A DNA stretch of 64,000 nt from Beroe ovata (GCA_946803715.1 CAMPET010000054.1:74429-138428); one strand, 5' to 3'. Positions 1 to 11,835 are shown, counted from the first letter of the stretch. Made by a program: numbers and translations. Notes: generated by a model from the letters alone, not told the origin.

Positions 1-2470
1 GGGTTGGACAGCGGATCTTTTGAGTGGAAACATGTTAATAATAATTGGGATGAAGAGCGTTATTGCATTTGCAATCATCTTTAACTATAATTATTCCCAT
101 ATTGCATATGATCATGGAATAGCGAAATATGAAATTGGAAATCGATTATGGATTAGTTTTATTGCGTATCTATACTGATAGGTAAAGGGACCGGTCACAA
201 CGCGAACGCCGAACGAAAACTTGTCGATAGTTGTCAGTATTCAGTATTTAATATGATCATAAGTATAGGTACGGTCTTGGCTGTCGATGATAATTGATAG
301 CAGATAGCCCCTGTCCATGTCAAGAATTTCATTGCGCGCGCACCGCAAATTGGTGCGCTGATCGCGTCAGCTGGGCCTTGTCAGATTTTATCTGACCTCA
401 GTTTCTCGCGCGCGGCGCGCGCGCCTTCGATGAAGGCGCGCGTGCGCGAGAAACAGGTCAGGTAACATCTGACAAGCTGGGCCTATATAGTAATAGTGCA
501 TGGCATTGCCAGGCAAATGTCGGGCGATGCCAAACCGCTGATGCAAGCCGCGAGTCTGAGAATAAGTTTGAGTCTGAGAAGAACTTTGAGCCGCGCGTGC
601 GCGAAACGAAATTATTGACCAGGTCTATTATCGATCGATGATAGACCCTGTCGAGAATTTCGTTTTGCGCGCGCGCCGCAAACTTATTCTTGCATCTGCG
701 GTCTACAGTCTAGCAATTAGCATCGCCAAACAAATCAACTGTTGATGATAATTTTCCAACTTTTGCATGTAAGTTTTACGCAAAAAGTTGTTATATGAAT
801 GGGTGCCCAGACTGGGGTACTTACATCGTGAAGTCTCGTAGAGCCAATCAGTGAATATTAGAATTGATTCATGTCAAAATTTTTCAATTCAATTCGATTC
901 AAGGCTGGTACTAGCTCGGAAAATGCGTGTTATTGCCAGAAATTGTCATTTGAGAGAGTTGTAGGAGGTAGATTGAATGACTTGATTGAATGATTGATAC
1001 TTATGTTATCAACCAAGACAGTTTTCTGAGTGAATCATAAGATGAGCTATGAGCTGTTGAAAACTTAAAGAAGCCATAACTTCGGCAAGCAGTGGGAAAT
1101 TCGGACCATTTAAACAGGTTTTGATCAGCTTCGTTTTCTCTTTTTCTCTACCTGGTGACAAAATTTCAGAATGATTTGTTGAATATATTCGAAGATTCAT
1201 TTAGATCTTGCTGCTCAACACAATGTTTACTTAAAGTGATCTTGTTGGGGTTCAAGTACAGAGTTGGAGAAAAGTCTTGCAGATTGATGTCTCAAAAGAA
1301 TCTTTCTTTTCTGAAATATATCTTTTCATGAAGTATATTCGAAGATAAGTTAGTAAACGTGAAAAACACCCTGTTAACGTGCTAGCACTGTTTTTACCAC
1401 CCTATGGTAACTCTAGTCTGGTCAGTTATACACAAAGATCACTGACTCTCTGCATTCAGGGCTGAAACTCTGTTTATGGGTTCTTTATATGTAACTCTTT
1501 TGAAATTCATCGTGATCCATTGTGTCCAATGAGATGCCCAAGATCGATGTCCATTGTGTCCAATGAGAACATGTCCATTAGACATCAAAAATGCACAAAT
1601 TGTGTCTATTGTGTCCAATGTACAAAAATACCAAATTGTCATATTGAGTGGAGTGTCTAATGGACGTCCATTAGATGTACATTAGACATTTTCTTATTGA
1701 TGGACACAATGGACACTATAACGAATCTTATGACCCTTTTGCCGAATCTTGTGTAGCTTTATAAGCCTGCCATCAGTTATCCATCTATCTATCTGTTCTA
1801 AAGTGGACTGTGAAAATTTTCAACAAGAGTTGGCCATGGTATTACTTTTTGAAAATATAAGTAAACTCATATGATGCGATTCTTATAATGAAGCATCAGG
1901 CAACTTTACCATGGCAACGTTAATGAATTTTGTATTTAATTAATGGAATTCCTCCCTGAAGATATAGACCACCGTTTTATGAAAATTCCGGAAATATAAA
2001 TGTATCAAATTGCAGTATGATAAGTAGTAGGTATAGATAAATATTTGACATGTGTTACCCATCTCTTTTGTCCCATTTCCGAAAGTTCATTTTATAGAAC
2101 AAAAATGGTTATTGAGACGGGAAGAATGCGGTTGAATGGGAGTCGTTGGTTGTTAGCTTCATAAACCATGAAATGTTAAATAAATGAACAGTGTTCATTT
2201 CTGGCGATGATCAGAGCTCATGAGTGTATTCTCTGCATTTTATAGCTACTCAAATAGATTTATCCGAATGAGTAGGTACGAGATCTGATATACCATGCCC
2301 CTTACTGAGATCTCACTAGCATATGACTAGGTACATCACATGACCTACGTCAGAAGTCTACTATTTAATGAAATTGTCTAATTCTACTGCCTCAGTTCCC
2401 AATACTCTGTGCTCAGTTCCCAATACTCTGTGCTCAGTTTTCCCGTATCTATCAGTATTCAACCAATGAA
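1..2470. other. Gene-poor 5' flank
   Basis: No convincing coding exon is seen. The stretch is AT-rich except for the GC-rich foldback element at about 300-700, described separately. Around 1515-1720 the short string TTGTGTCCAATG and related forms (TCCATTAGAC, TGGACACAATGGACA) recur several times in both orientations, giving a small cluster of interspersed short repeats. A 21-base unit, CAGTTCCCAATACTCTGTGCT, is repeated directly at about 2394-2436, just upstream of the GPCR start. Open frames here are short and show no domain or splice support. Confidence 0.6.
300..700. repeat. GC-rich foldback (MITE-like) element, copy 1
   Basis: A GATAGCCCCTGTC end at about 305 leads into CGCGCG-rich sequence. 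At about 380-476 there is a near-perfect hairpin: one arm starts GTCAGATTTTATCTGACC and ends CGCGCGCCTTC, and the other returns as GAAGGCGCGCG and ends with AACATCTGAC around a 3-base loop. A second end-like sequence, GATAGACCCTGTCGAG, lies at about 639, next to a palindrome centred near 635, so the block may be two abutting copies. The same parts occur in the element at 38921-39532. No ORF is carried, which fits a non-autonomous element. Confidence 0.7.
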
Positions 2471-3427
2471 ATGAGTGCTGCAAACGACACAGTGCTTCTC
2501 ACAACGGCTCAGTTGGTCCCAGCAGCTATATACACAACGGTTGCCACGATACTGGGACTCATTGGAAATGTCATAGTTCTCTACTCCTCTATACGGTATG
2601 ATGCCATACAGATTGACAAGGTATCCCTCATCCTAGTGCAGAATCTCGCGGCAGCAGACCTCCTCTACATTATCACTAACATGATACCCGCTACAATCAG
2701 CTACATGGCCAGGAGATATGTGCTCGGCAAGGTGTACTGTTTCTGGACCGCACAGATGCCCTTCATCCCAGCTGGAGTGAACACACTCACAGTGCTTGCC
2801 ATCACTTCCTACAGATTGAAGTTGCTCATCTCCCCACTCAATGGATGGTCTCTAACTAGAGCTAAAGTCCTCATTGCATTCATCTGGCTCCTCGCTGCTA
2901 TTCCCACCATCATGGCTCTCTCCTACGGTGCTGAGTCTCTTTTCTCCCAGAAATCTGCCAAATGTTTCAGCACGATCTACTTCATTGAGGCTGCTTCACT
3001 CCCATTCCGATTTGTATGGGGTTCTATTGTGATTGTACCAGTTGTATCCATAGTCATTATCAATGTCCTTCTCTTTGTTATCTCTGCTAGATTCCGGAGC
3101 AAGCAGGACGCATCGAGCAAGCGGGCACTGACAACAGTGGTTGCCCTGTCAGGGGTTTTCATTGTCAGTTGGATCCCCAATATGATGATGATGATCTGGA
3201 AAGGGGTCGACTCCAACGCACCCAAAGTGGTAGAGCAGATTGGAATAAGCACTGTCATGCTCAACGCATTCTGTAATCCCATTCTCTACACCATGACAAA
3301 CAGGAGGTTCGGAAAGTTTGTCTGGAAGATGATGACCGGAGTGATTCCCGGGACGAGCTCCTTCGGGGCAACGACAAGCAACAGCCAGGGCTCATCTGGA
3401 AAGAAAACTGTAGAGATTTCTTTATAA
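2471..3427 (+). CDS. Rhodopsin-like (class A) GPCR, intronless
   Basis: A single-exon ORF of 318 aa with seven hydrophobic segments and class A landmarks. TM1 has GNVIVL (residues about 27-32). The TM2 region has the AADLLY form of the LAxxD motif. The TM3 end reads SYRLKL where DRY is usual. TM6 has SWIP in place of CWxP. TM7 carries a good NPILY (NPxxY). The short basic tail is rich in Ser and Thr. The N-terminus is short, about 15 residues, with one N-glycosylation site at Asn5 (NDT), which suggests a small-molecule or peptide ligand but does not identify it. There is no strong similarity to a named receptor that I recognise. The altered DRY motif may change basal activity. It is unrelated to the GPCR at 13586-14746 beyond the superfamily. 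Confidence 0.85.
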   Translation: MSAANDTVLLTTAQLVPAAIYTTVATILGLIGNVIVLYSSIRYDAIQIDKVSLILVQNLAAADLLYIITNMIPATISYMARRYVLGKVYCFWTAQMPFIPAGVNTLTVLAITSYRLKLLISPLNGWSLTRAKVLIAFIWLLAAIPTIMALSYGAESLFSQKSAKCFSTIYFIEAASLPFRFVWGSIVIVPVVSIVIINVLLFVISARFRSKQDASSKRALTTVVALSGVFIVSWIPNMMMMIWKGVDSNAPKVVEQIGISTVMLNAFCNPILYTMTNRRFGKFVWKMMTGVIPGTSSFGATTSNSQGSSGKKTVEISL

Positions 3428-4581
3428 CTCTGAGTCGATTGCTACAAGAAGGAAAGGAAAGATTTTATGTTTTGATAATTTGGACCTTAATACAGTAGTG
3501 ACTATTATTTTGTTTGTCTATGCTCACTTGTTTCAATAAGTTTCTTATTTTTTCGAGTCTGTTCTCGTCTCGAGTTTGTCCTCTTTGCCTATGTCAATTA
3601 ACTTTTTTTTACTTCAAGGCAATTTTGAGTCCAGAGTGAATCTTTTATCACGGCAATTCGCCTCTAATGAGCTTTTTGCATACTGCTATGAATTTTCCTT
3701 TTAATGCACTTCGGAAAACACTCATTATGTCAGAGAACGGCAAATTCGCAAACTATTCCAAATTCTGTAGTTCTGGTGTGGGCCACCAATTGATTCTACA
3801 GTTGACTCTTAGTGATCATGTTTTTCTGAAGTTACGTGATCTTGTTAACAATTGTGCTTAAAAGAACTGAGTTATATGAATGAATTAAAATGACTTTCAA
3901 TGCAGTTCTCATGTGAGAAATTTGAATACCTTCATCAGGAATCACAAGGAATTATCACAATTTACTATTTAGTTATCGAGAAAATGGTGGAGATATTTTG
4001 GCCACTTAAAAAACATTCGAAACTGAAGATGTGAAGTGCGAAATTGAACAACAGATATTGAAGAAACTGGATCTGTAGCTCAGTTCTCTAGGTGAGACAC
4101 ACTTCAGTGAAACATGTTTTTGCTGGCATGTTGGCACGTCACATGGCAATTCTCTTGACGCGCTAACACTTTACGACATACGTTTAATAGTTGTCGCGCA
4201 GCACGTACGTTTTTCTAGTCTCTTGCCGGGTTTTGATTCCCTGGTACGAACCATGCAATTATCAGAACATGGTGTGTAAAACATGGTTCGTACAGCAGCC
4301 ACCACACCGGCGAGTATAAGTGGCTTCAGTCGTGGTCAGTGCCATTTCAGGTTAGGCTCATTTGTGTGCTCATCGGTAAGTCGACAGAATGAAATTGTAT
4401 CGAGTTATGTTTCTTGCCGATCAAGAAGAGAGACAGAAAGAAACAATCTAATCTCTTCAATTATTCCAAGCCATCTATTTTTTGAATAATGACCTCATAA
4501 CACCCACGAGATGTGAACAACATGACGTGAATGAGATAAGAGCGTCATATTTCACAACCCGCATGACAGCATGTTCACGGA
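3428..4581. other. Intergenic, no gene seen
   Basis: AT-rich sequence without a supported exon. One inverted repeat is visible: GTACGAACCATG at about 4242 is answered by CATGGTTCGTAC at about 4283, a 12-base stem around a loop of about 29 bases. A short open frame starts within this hairpin but has no recognisable content. Confidence 0.5.
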
Positions 4582-5328
4582 ATGTGTGATTCTTTTGTTC
4601 ACATTGTTTTTCAAACCATGTTTCTGCTAATATGTTTGTTGAGTATTTGCACAGGTCTGGCACAAGGAGAGGCTGACTGTTACGCTGGGGCGTGGACAGA
4701 GTGGAATGAATCATGTGAACCGATCACGGACGTGGAAGTTCTTATAAAGGAGCACGTGGGTAAACAGGTCCGGTATCGGACCAGAATAGCCGGTAACCAC
4801 TGCTTGAGTACTGATCTGAGGGAAGTGAAGTTGTGTAGAATACCGGACAGCTTTGAGAAAGGAGGATCAGTGGAAAACAATGCGAGTGAGGCAGTACAAA
4901 GGGGGCAGGATGGTGTAGTGATACCGGACTATCACGAGGAATATGCAAGTGTGTCAGAAGAGCGCGATGCAGCTATGAGCAGCAAACACACACAGAGAAC
5001 ACTCTTCATCGCCCTGTTATCAGTAACGGGAGCTCTGGTCACGTGCGGCACACTCCTCGGAATGGGACTTGTCCGGAAACACAAGCAGCTGGAGAGGAAA
5101 CACAAGATATTGGTCATGACCAGAGAGAGGATACGACTGATCGATGGAGGAGCAATCCCAGTTGCTGCTAGACGGAGCGGCGCCGTTAGTACTCTATTGT
5201 GTGGAGCGGGGCCGGTGTGTGGGGCAAGTGATCACGTGATCAGAAACCCCACGTACGATCACGGAGAGGATGATATGCTGGAGGTGGAGGCGGTTAATCT
5301 GTCACGAGGACGATTGGAATTGCTCTAA
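4582..5328 (+). CDS. Single-pass membrane protein with TSP1-like ectodomain
   Basis: A single-exon ORF of 248 aa. The second Met, at 4618, is the likelier start because it directly begins a signal peptide (MFLLICLLSICTGLAQG). The short ectodomain has a W-x-x-W-x-x-x-C run (AWTEWNESC), an RYRTR string and two later cysteines, which together resemble a thrombospondin type 1 repeat. The conserved CSxxCGxG part is not seen. A membrane segment follows (LFIALLSVTGALVTCGTLLG) with a basic stop-transfer (RKHKQLERKHK). The cytoplasmic tail of about 80 residues contains NPTYDHGEDD, an NPxY-like element, and an acidic end. A poly(A) signal AATAAA lies at about 5409. No named homologue is recognised; a small type I adhesion or receptor protein is a fair guess. 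Confidence 0.7.
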   Translation: MCDSFVHIVFQTMFLLICLLSICTGLAQGEADCYAGAWTEWNESCEPITDVEVLIKEHVGKQVRYRTRIAGNHCLSTDLREVKLCRIPDSFEKGGSVENNASEAVQRGQDGVVIPDYHEEYASVSEERDAAMSSKHTQRTLFIALLSVTGALVTCGTLLGMGLVRKHKQLERKHKILVMTRERIRLIDGGAIPVAARRSGAVSTLLCGAGPVCGASDHVIRNPTYDHGEDDMLEVEAVNLSRGRLELL

Positions 5329-7284
5329 CACATAGATAGCCGCGGGAGTTAGAAATTTTCGTATCATTGATCGGAACTGTTAATGCTTGTACAGAGTACA
5401 ACTATTTGAATAAAATTATATTTAGTCGCAGATATTCTAGTGTTTTTGTAGCGTAGATTAAGGTTCCTTAGATTTAGGTTTAGATTTAGAAATAGTTATA
5501 GGTTGAATCTTATTTCTTAAGTCGTTTTCTTCAAATGAAGATATCCTCAGCGGAAGTTATTTGATAGGATTTTGTGAGTCGATTAGTTATTTCCGAAATA
5601 TCGCAAAAACATTCAACAGTGAACCCGTTTAAAACTTGAAAAAAGCGGTTACCATATAAGTATAACAAAGATGAAGTGCTATATCCAGATTAGATAACGC
5701 GTTAAAAACTGATTTAATTTACACAATTTCAATGAAATAAAAATTTGAAAATTCCCATCGATGCAAAGGGTTTCAGGTTTGTCTTCACAGCATTCCCGAT
5801 TTGAATTCTAACAAGATCCTCATCTTTAAATTCCAGAATAAATCTCGAAATTCCAACCAAAATTTGGCAGTTAGGCTCTTACTTTTAAGATTCATGTGGT
5901 TGACAAAATACCTCAATACAGCATACATTTAAGAAATATTTTGTCATTTTAATCGGAGGTCTGGAATTAAATGTCTAGAAGCTTCATTGACAGATTAATC
6001 GGACCGGATGTGAATTTGTGCCAAACACTATTTCACAGCCATACCAAGGACTGGTTTTATGGAAGACCGTGAATGTTTTCATGGATGAGTTATGCAAGAT
6101 ACAGCCAGGACTTGAGAGGTAAGTCTGAGTTGATTTCTTCTTTTGTTTCCATATTACGAACTCTCGAGTTGTTTCGGACAGAATAAAATTCACGATCATA
6201 GACAGACAACGTACATCTATATAAGTCGCCAAAATTGGACCCTCAAACATATTCCCAGGCAATAATTGCCTAATTTTAGAAAAGTGGTTCTAAATTTCAT
6301 TATCAGATTTGTTACGACCTGCCCATTGGTTAAGCTGCCCATGATACAGAAAATACAGCGAGCCTTATCTTAACCTAGCTGAGCAGTGAACTTCCTTTCT
6401 TGAGATGTTTCCCACCATTTGAAATTAACGAACAGACCTGCGCACCTATTTATGTAGGAAGAAAGGCTGTTGTAATTAAAATTTACGATTACTCTCCCAG
6501 CCGATAAGAGTATTTTGTTGCTGCGGAAAACGTGACCATGAATGCCGAACTCTACCAAGATTTGTGCAAAGGATCGTACCCGTTTAACATAACATTGCTG
6601 CCCGAAAAGCCCCAGTTTAAGTTTAAGTGACATTGGACATGTCTAAATTAATATTATCCTAGTTAGACCCCACAAAATGACGGAACTTCGAGAAGTATCA
6701 TACGGCACGTTTTTCGGTAAACTGCGAAACATGAATTGCTTGAGTTACACGGCAAACTCGATTTCTTAAATTTCATTAGGTGTGTAATTTAAAACACGCC
6801 CTAATATTCAGCTTTAATCGCTTTTCGTTACTTTTATCTGTGCCCTAAGGACGCTACAATAATTCCATTTAGTGATAACATTATTTCATCGGTCGATAAT
6901 TTTTTTCTCAGATTTACAAAAAATTGTTACATTGACACAACAAGGATTTTTTCGGAAAAAATCGTTCACATGGATCGTGTTATGAATTATTTCTATCAAT
7001 AAGTAGCAGCACTTGATCTTGCAATTTCGATTTATTTTTCTTTTCAGTTGAGTTAATTTGAAATTGATCGGTCATAATTCTTACGCTGAATTTTTTTCAA
7101 AAAAAATATGACCAGTTTTTGCACCACTAGACCGAAGTCTATATTGTGTGCATTGAAGACAGCGGTGTTAATAAGATCGTGCAACTAGAAAGCCAACGGG
7201 CTGTGTTACCATGTGATCTATCGAGCGTACACTCTCTCTCAATATTCCGGATAATTGTCCGCGTTGTAGCCATGGCAGTGTGAC
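5329..7284. other. Intergenic, no gene seen
   Basis: AT-rich, with scattered short open frames lacking splice support or domain content. It includes the 3' end and poly(A) signal of the upstream gene and the 5' flank of the follistatin-like gene. Nothing else is identified. Confidence 0.5.
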
Positions 7285-9625
7285 ATGCAGGCCCCACTCT
7301 TCCTTCTGCTACGATTCCACCTATTCGCTGCCATGGCTATTGCACTAGGTAGGTGTGCACTGTGCACGATGTATCAATGACATAAGGGTCCAGGTTGTGC
7401 AAAGTATGCACTGCACACACCAATTAGAGTGTGTAACACACTGCACATGTAGAGCAATGTAAGTGTAAGTTACACAGTAACACCCGGCGGAACACAGTGT
7501 CGCACCGTAACACTCAGTGTAACCAAGTGTCGCGCTGTAACACTCTGTGTAACCCACGCAGCGAAACACAGTGTCGCACTGTAACACCCAGCGGAACACA
7601 GTGTCACACTGTAACACCCAGCGGAACACAGTGTCACACCGTAACACTCAGTGTCGCTCCGTAACACCCAGCGTAACACCCAGGTGTGTCTGAATTGGCG
7701 GGAGTAGAAGAGGAGAGAACTTCTCTCAAAGTTAATGGGGGTCCGCTCTGCTACAACACTCAAGGTAAAAATCCACTTTATTTTATCAAACCACATACTA
7801 AATCTCGTCTCCAGCATATGACGTCATCGTGACACGTGTAATGTCAGGTTTCCAATGTACCTCAAGTCGGAACACGTGTCGTGTTACTGGGCGATGTATA
7901 TTCCAGAATACTGGTCACGTGTGTTGTTGCGACTTCTGCTCTACTTCCAACACAAGGGTAAGTTGTCGGCATGTTATTGTTACGGGACAATATGACATTG
8001 CTAATGAGTGTCCTTTCGGGCGACCATCGTCCACTTTTACTGTGGAAACGTTTTTAAACAGTCCCCCAATGCCATATTGCTAATCCACAAACTGTCCCCA
8101 CAGTCACGAAATTTCCCGGCCTGTGGTGACGATGGCGTGACGTACAACTCCTACTGTGAGTACCGACGGCAGCAATGCGTCAGAGACACTCAGATTACTC
8201 TTGTCTACAAAGGACAATGTCGTAAGTTCTCATTCATAGATCATAACAACTCATCTATCCGCTAAAAAAAGGGACAATAAGAAGATTTCTGATTTATTTG
8301 TGGCCTTTTCCAACGATAAAAAAGCCATAATTGTTGGTGGCATCTGAGAAGTGAGAAACAAATAAATTCGGTGGCGGCATGTGACGCGATCTAGTGTAGA
8401 GTATATGATCAGTGCTTGCAGAAGAGGCGTGTGCCCAAAGGAAGAGGACGATACTCAAGAAACAGAATACAGGGATTCTGAAACACGGATATGTACCCGA
8501 TGTGAGTGTTGACAGTCATACAAAATCTACTATTCATATGATCAGCTGAAGATATATCCTTGTGTTTGACAACATTAAAATGATTCAGTGTGACGAGAAA
8601 AATCCCAATCTGTACAAGACGAGGCAGTGTAATGTGACTGACTGGGTGTGTTGGTGTGTCGTACCCCATTCCAATGAGATTATAACCGAACCGAGGTCCA
8701 TAGAGCACTCCGATGATTTGAACTGTGGTAAGTGCTAATAGTTAAAATTGTCAGCTCATATCCACCGTGGTCGAAATAACGACCCAGAAGGGGATAGTTA
8801 TGCAGTTTAAATTCTAATTAAATGAGTTATCGCTCCGGTTCTATACACGTACGAAAGTGCACCTATATGCTGTCATGATAGTTTAATGAGTGATATAGTC
8901 TGTTCCATATTTCTCGTTTCTCTTATCTCACTCCCGTACAGATCTGGAGCTCCGTATTCACGAGCTACGTGAGAACTGTGAGCCGTGTAACATAGTCCGT
9001 GAAATACTCCGATCATACCGGCCCTACTACGAGTACTCGAACAAGAAACACGATCCTTCGAACAGAGACCGGAACCATGCAGACGAAACCAGGTATCGTA
9101 CATGGTCAGCAGCGAAACATGACGAAACGCGTGAGCTATCATGGCGTATCAAAAATGTGACGTCGTATTTTGAACTTCGTGTATTTCGTGTATCACGGCG
9201 CACAGACCACCTATGCAGATTATTCTCCTATAGTCCTACTGATTAGCCTCTCCTGTTATTCTACAGTGACATAACGAAGGCAGAGAAGCTGTTTGAAGTA
9301 TTTGACAACCACCGTAAAGACAATTTCCTATCTTCTGAGGAACAAGATCTCATTGCGCGGTGGTTGGTACGTATCTCATGATGTGGTGAAGCAGTCAGTG
9401 TCTTGTGAACCGACCTAATGTTCTGAAAAACTACGAAATTTTTCTAGAAATTCATTGCAAAACATCAAGTTGATCATGCTTTCCCAGAACATAACGAAGT
9501 ACTGCCTACTGGAGACTCTGAACATTTGTGACGATGATGGGGATCTCCGTCTTAGCAAAACAGAGTGGTCAAACTGTCTCGCTCACAGATACAGCTCATC
9601 ACGTGGTCAATACAGCACGTGCTAA
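7285..9625 (+). CDS. Secreted follistatin/Kazal/EF-hand protein (FSTL1/SPARC-like)
   Basis: Six exons join in phase: 7285-7348, 7848-7957, 8104-8221, 8942-9092, 9267-9366 and 9488-9625, total 681 nt, 226 aa. Exon 1 encodes a signal peptide (MQAPLFLLLRFHLFAAMAIA). Exon 2 has a cysteine-rich FOLN-like module (TCRVTGRCIFQNTGHVCCC). Exon 3 is a Kazal domain (PACGDDGVTYNSYCEY, then QQC and GQC). Exons 4 to 6 resemble the helical extracellular calcium-binding region, with an EF-hand loop CDDDGDLRLSKTEW near the C-terminus. The order matches FSTL1/SPARC-type proteins, which act in the extracellular matrix or on TGF-beta/BMP signalling. It is shorter than vertebrate FSTL1 and lacks its C-terminal VWC-like part. 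All donors are GT and all acceptors AG. Confidence 0.82.
7470..7685. repeat. Minisatellite in intron 1 of the follistatin-like gene
   Basis: Imperfect tandem units of about 20-30 bases built on the string AACACAGTGTCGCAC alternating with GTAACACCCAGCGG. At least eight variants of the unit are visible. Open frames on the minus strand here are produced by the repeat. Confidence 0.75.
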
Positions 9626-9770
9626 ACACGTTATGGGAGGATGCTGCACGTGCTAAAGTGTTAGTCGCCGAAACATGTGCACGTGCTGCGTCACAGACCA
9701 CACGCACTGAATCAAGCGGTCCAGGTAAGTGAAGCACGTGCTGATAATCACGTGATCAGGTCGTGTGCTG
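9590..9770. promoter_or_regulatory. Cluster of CACGTG (E-box) palindromes
   Basis: GCACGTGCT occurs four times (about 9615, 9647, 9679 and 9734), with TCACGTGGT and TCACGTGAT nearby, spanning the last codons and 3' flank of the follistatin-like gene. CACGTG is the canonical bHLH/bHLH-ZIP core. Three more CACGTGT sites lie at 7830-7920. Function is inference only. Confidence 0.35.
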
Positions 9771-10304
9771 ATCAGATCATGGATGCTTATAAATCTGTTA
9801 AGTGCGGAACAAATTATCAACCAAACTTCTTAGTAAAACCATATTCATGGTAGAATTTTTGTGTCAGAAAAACTAATCTATTTAGAAGTGATCTAATTTG
9901 ATTTGAATTAAGTTATTCAACCAATCTTTTCATTGGAGTAAAATTGAAATTTCAATATTTTAGGTTTTTAGGCATCGATCAGTAATGGTTAAACTTGCTT
10001 TCGATATCCAAACTTTTTGAATTTTAAGATCGACTGCATAGGAAAGTCATCTATTATTTGGAAAATTGAGTGTTGAATGACGAGTATTATTCTCTGCTAC
10101 AATACTTTCCCATGATTTTTACTTTTTTTCAATGCAGGAGTTTTCATTTCTGTGGCCCTAGACAGAGTATGATGTTGCAGAATAGTGAAGAACAATTTTC
10201 GTACCCTGGCGTGACAAAAAGTTGTCGAACGCATGCACATTTACCACACGTGTTCTAAACTGTCCTTCACTGACCGTACTATTCACTGACCAGCGTTATC
10301 ATAA
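9626..10304. other. Intergenic, no gene seen
   Basis: AT-rich after the E-box cluster. A short ORF at 10070-10258 has no domain or splice evidence and is not called. Confidence 0.5.
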
Positions 10305-11264
10305 TCAATCTGCACCATCAGACCCCACAATCCTACCCCTCTGATCATGTTCCTCGCTCAAGATTCCGTCCTCCTCATCACCTACAATAGGTGCCAGCTC
10401 GTCTGTCTGCTTCTTGCTGAACATCCTGCAAACACAAAATTGTGACCCGTTGACATAGCTAACAGTGTTGACAGTGACACATCCAGTACAATTGTCAGTA
10501 AACTGTGTTACCAACAGCCGCTGCATTTCTAGTACAACAAACAATACTTCAGCTGCATTTCTAGTACAACAAACAATACAGCAGCTGCATTTCTAGTACA
10601 ACAAACAATACGACAGCTGCATTTCTAGTACAACAAACAATACGACAGCTGCATTTCTAGTACAACAAACAATACACGAGTGCAGGACATATTACATGGT
10701 GCATATCATACACCATGGTAGCGGGAAGGACTGGGTATTCTAGAAGTTGGGTATTCGCGACATTGGGTATTCGCGAAATTGGGTATTCGCGATATTGGGT
10801 ATTCTAGAAGTTGGGTATTCCGTAATGTTACTTCGTTACTTCGGGGGGGGGGGCATGGTCAACTGTCAAGCTACAACCTGAACCTCTTCCCATCATTATA
10901 AAAACAGTGCTGTTTCATATTCAATTTACATACCTTGAAAAACATGCAGCAATGGAATCTTGTCGCCTGTGACACAAGTTGGCAGCCTGTAACATTTCCA
11001 TGTCATCAACTGATACAAACAGGAATATTTCCTATTCTCATGAGATTGATATCAGAGCTCTGGGATATGGCATCATGTCCTGCACCGATCAATGAACTCA
11101 CAGAGAAAATGAAAGGTACGGTGAGAGTTAGTCCAAAGACGAGCATCCCGGAGTGCTCGTAGAACAAACAGTCCAGATAGACACACGTAGCTATACAGGG
11201 TACAACCATTGCTTTGAAGAGAAGCAGGGCATCAGCTCGATTCTCATAGTCCACTGTGGTGACT
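10305..11264 (-). CDS. C-terminal exons of an unidentified multi-pass membrane protein (partial)
   Basis: An exon at about 11116-11264 has a good acceptor (TTGTTCAG-like) and donor (GTGAGT). It encodes DYENRADALLLFKA followed by two hydrophobic segments separated by YLDCLFYEHSG, ending TLTVPFIFS. A small exon at about 10941-10973 with AG and GTATGT borders can lead to a last exon at about 10320-10435. That exon encodes an acidic tail (MFSKKQTDELAPIVGDEEDG onward) with a stop. The phase between the first and second exon is not fully reconciled, so the joining is tentative. The N-terminal part is missing: upstream lies the duplicated GPCR segment. A second copy of the first exon's start occurs at 12869-12922 and is cut at an N. 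I do not recognise the family. Confidence 0.4.
10545..10680. repeat. Tandem repeat, about 30 bp unit
   Basis: Five near-identical direct copies of a 30-31 base unit that reads CAGCTGCATTTCTAGTACAA followed by CAAACAATAC. It overlaps the intron between the last two exons of the partial membrane-protein gene. Confidence 0.9.
10735..10850. repeat. Short tandem repeat (TTGGGTATTCGCGA) and G-run
   Basis: Units of 17-18 bases built on TTGGGTATTC with alternating GCGACA, GCGAAA and TAGAAG ends repeat about six times, followed by a run of about ten G residues near 10844. Confidence 0.8.
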
Positions 11265-11747
11265 CTGAACAAGAATCATGATCAGACTCAATAGTGAGAC
11301 ATTCCGCTATCAATCTTCAACGTCATCTATAATCACAAATCTATAATCATCAAATTGGCAAAAAATTCAGTCTGAGATATCACGACGGATAAGGTTCAAT
11401 ATCTGGTTCAAACTTACCCCATGAATATTGAAGCTAGCCAGATGAGAGCTTGGTAAAAACCAGAGAAGAAGAGAACTATACAGTGTAACTGTACTGCTGA
11501 CTGAAATTATTGATTACTGGTCATTTCTTAGCATGAGAATCGGGCAAAACGTGCTGTCTCCCTTAGATTCTGATCTGGTATTAATAAAGTTCCCAGGGGG
11601 AGCTTGCGATATTCTGGACAGTGATAAGACTCTTTAGTTTGTACATGTTTCGATTTTTATCGTGAGCAAACTCAAATTTGATTGTATAAAGTAGTGTTGT
11701 AGAGTTTAAAATTCTGATCTAGTATTCTTATTGAAGGGTTTTTCCCT

Positions 11748-11835
11748 ACCGTCGGCGCCGCGCAATAGTTAATGTACGCCCAGGGATAAAATCCAGCCAG
11801 TGAGGGTAGGGAGTAATCCTACAAGTATTCAGAAT
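11748..11835. repeat. MITE-like element copy (about 87 bp)
   Basis: Shares the core GTCGGCGCCGCGCAATAG, the GGGATAAAATCC string and the GAGGGTAGGG...ATCCTACAA right end with the elements at 13238-13325 and 17743-17828. The left end is degenerate (GGGTTTTTCCCTACC). Confidence 0.7.

Noticed and set aside
4283-4489. 68-aa ORF at 4.3 kb
   Set aside because: Starts in a small inverted repeat, has no domain, and is not in phase with the membrane protein that follows.
7345-7817. Cys-rich minus-strand ORFs near 7.5 kb
   Set aside because: The repeated CDTVFRWVLQ-like peptide comes from the intron 1 minisatellite of the follistatin-like gene, not from a cysteine-rich gene.
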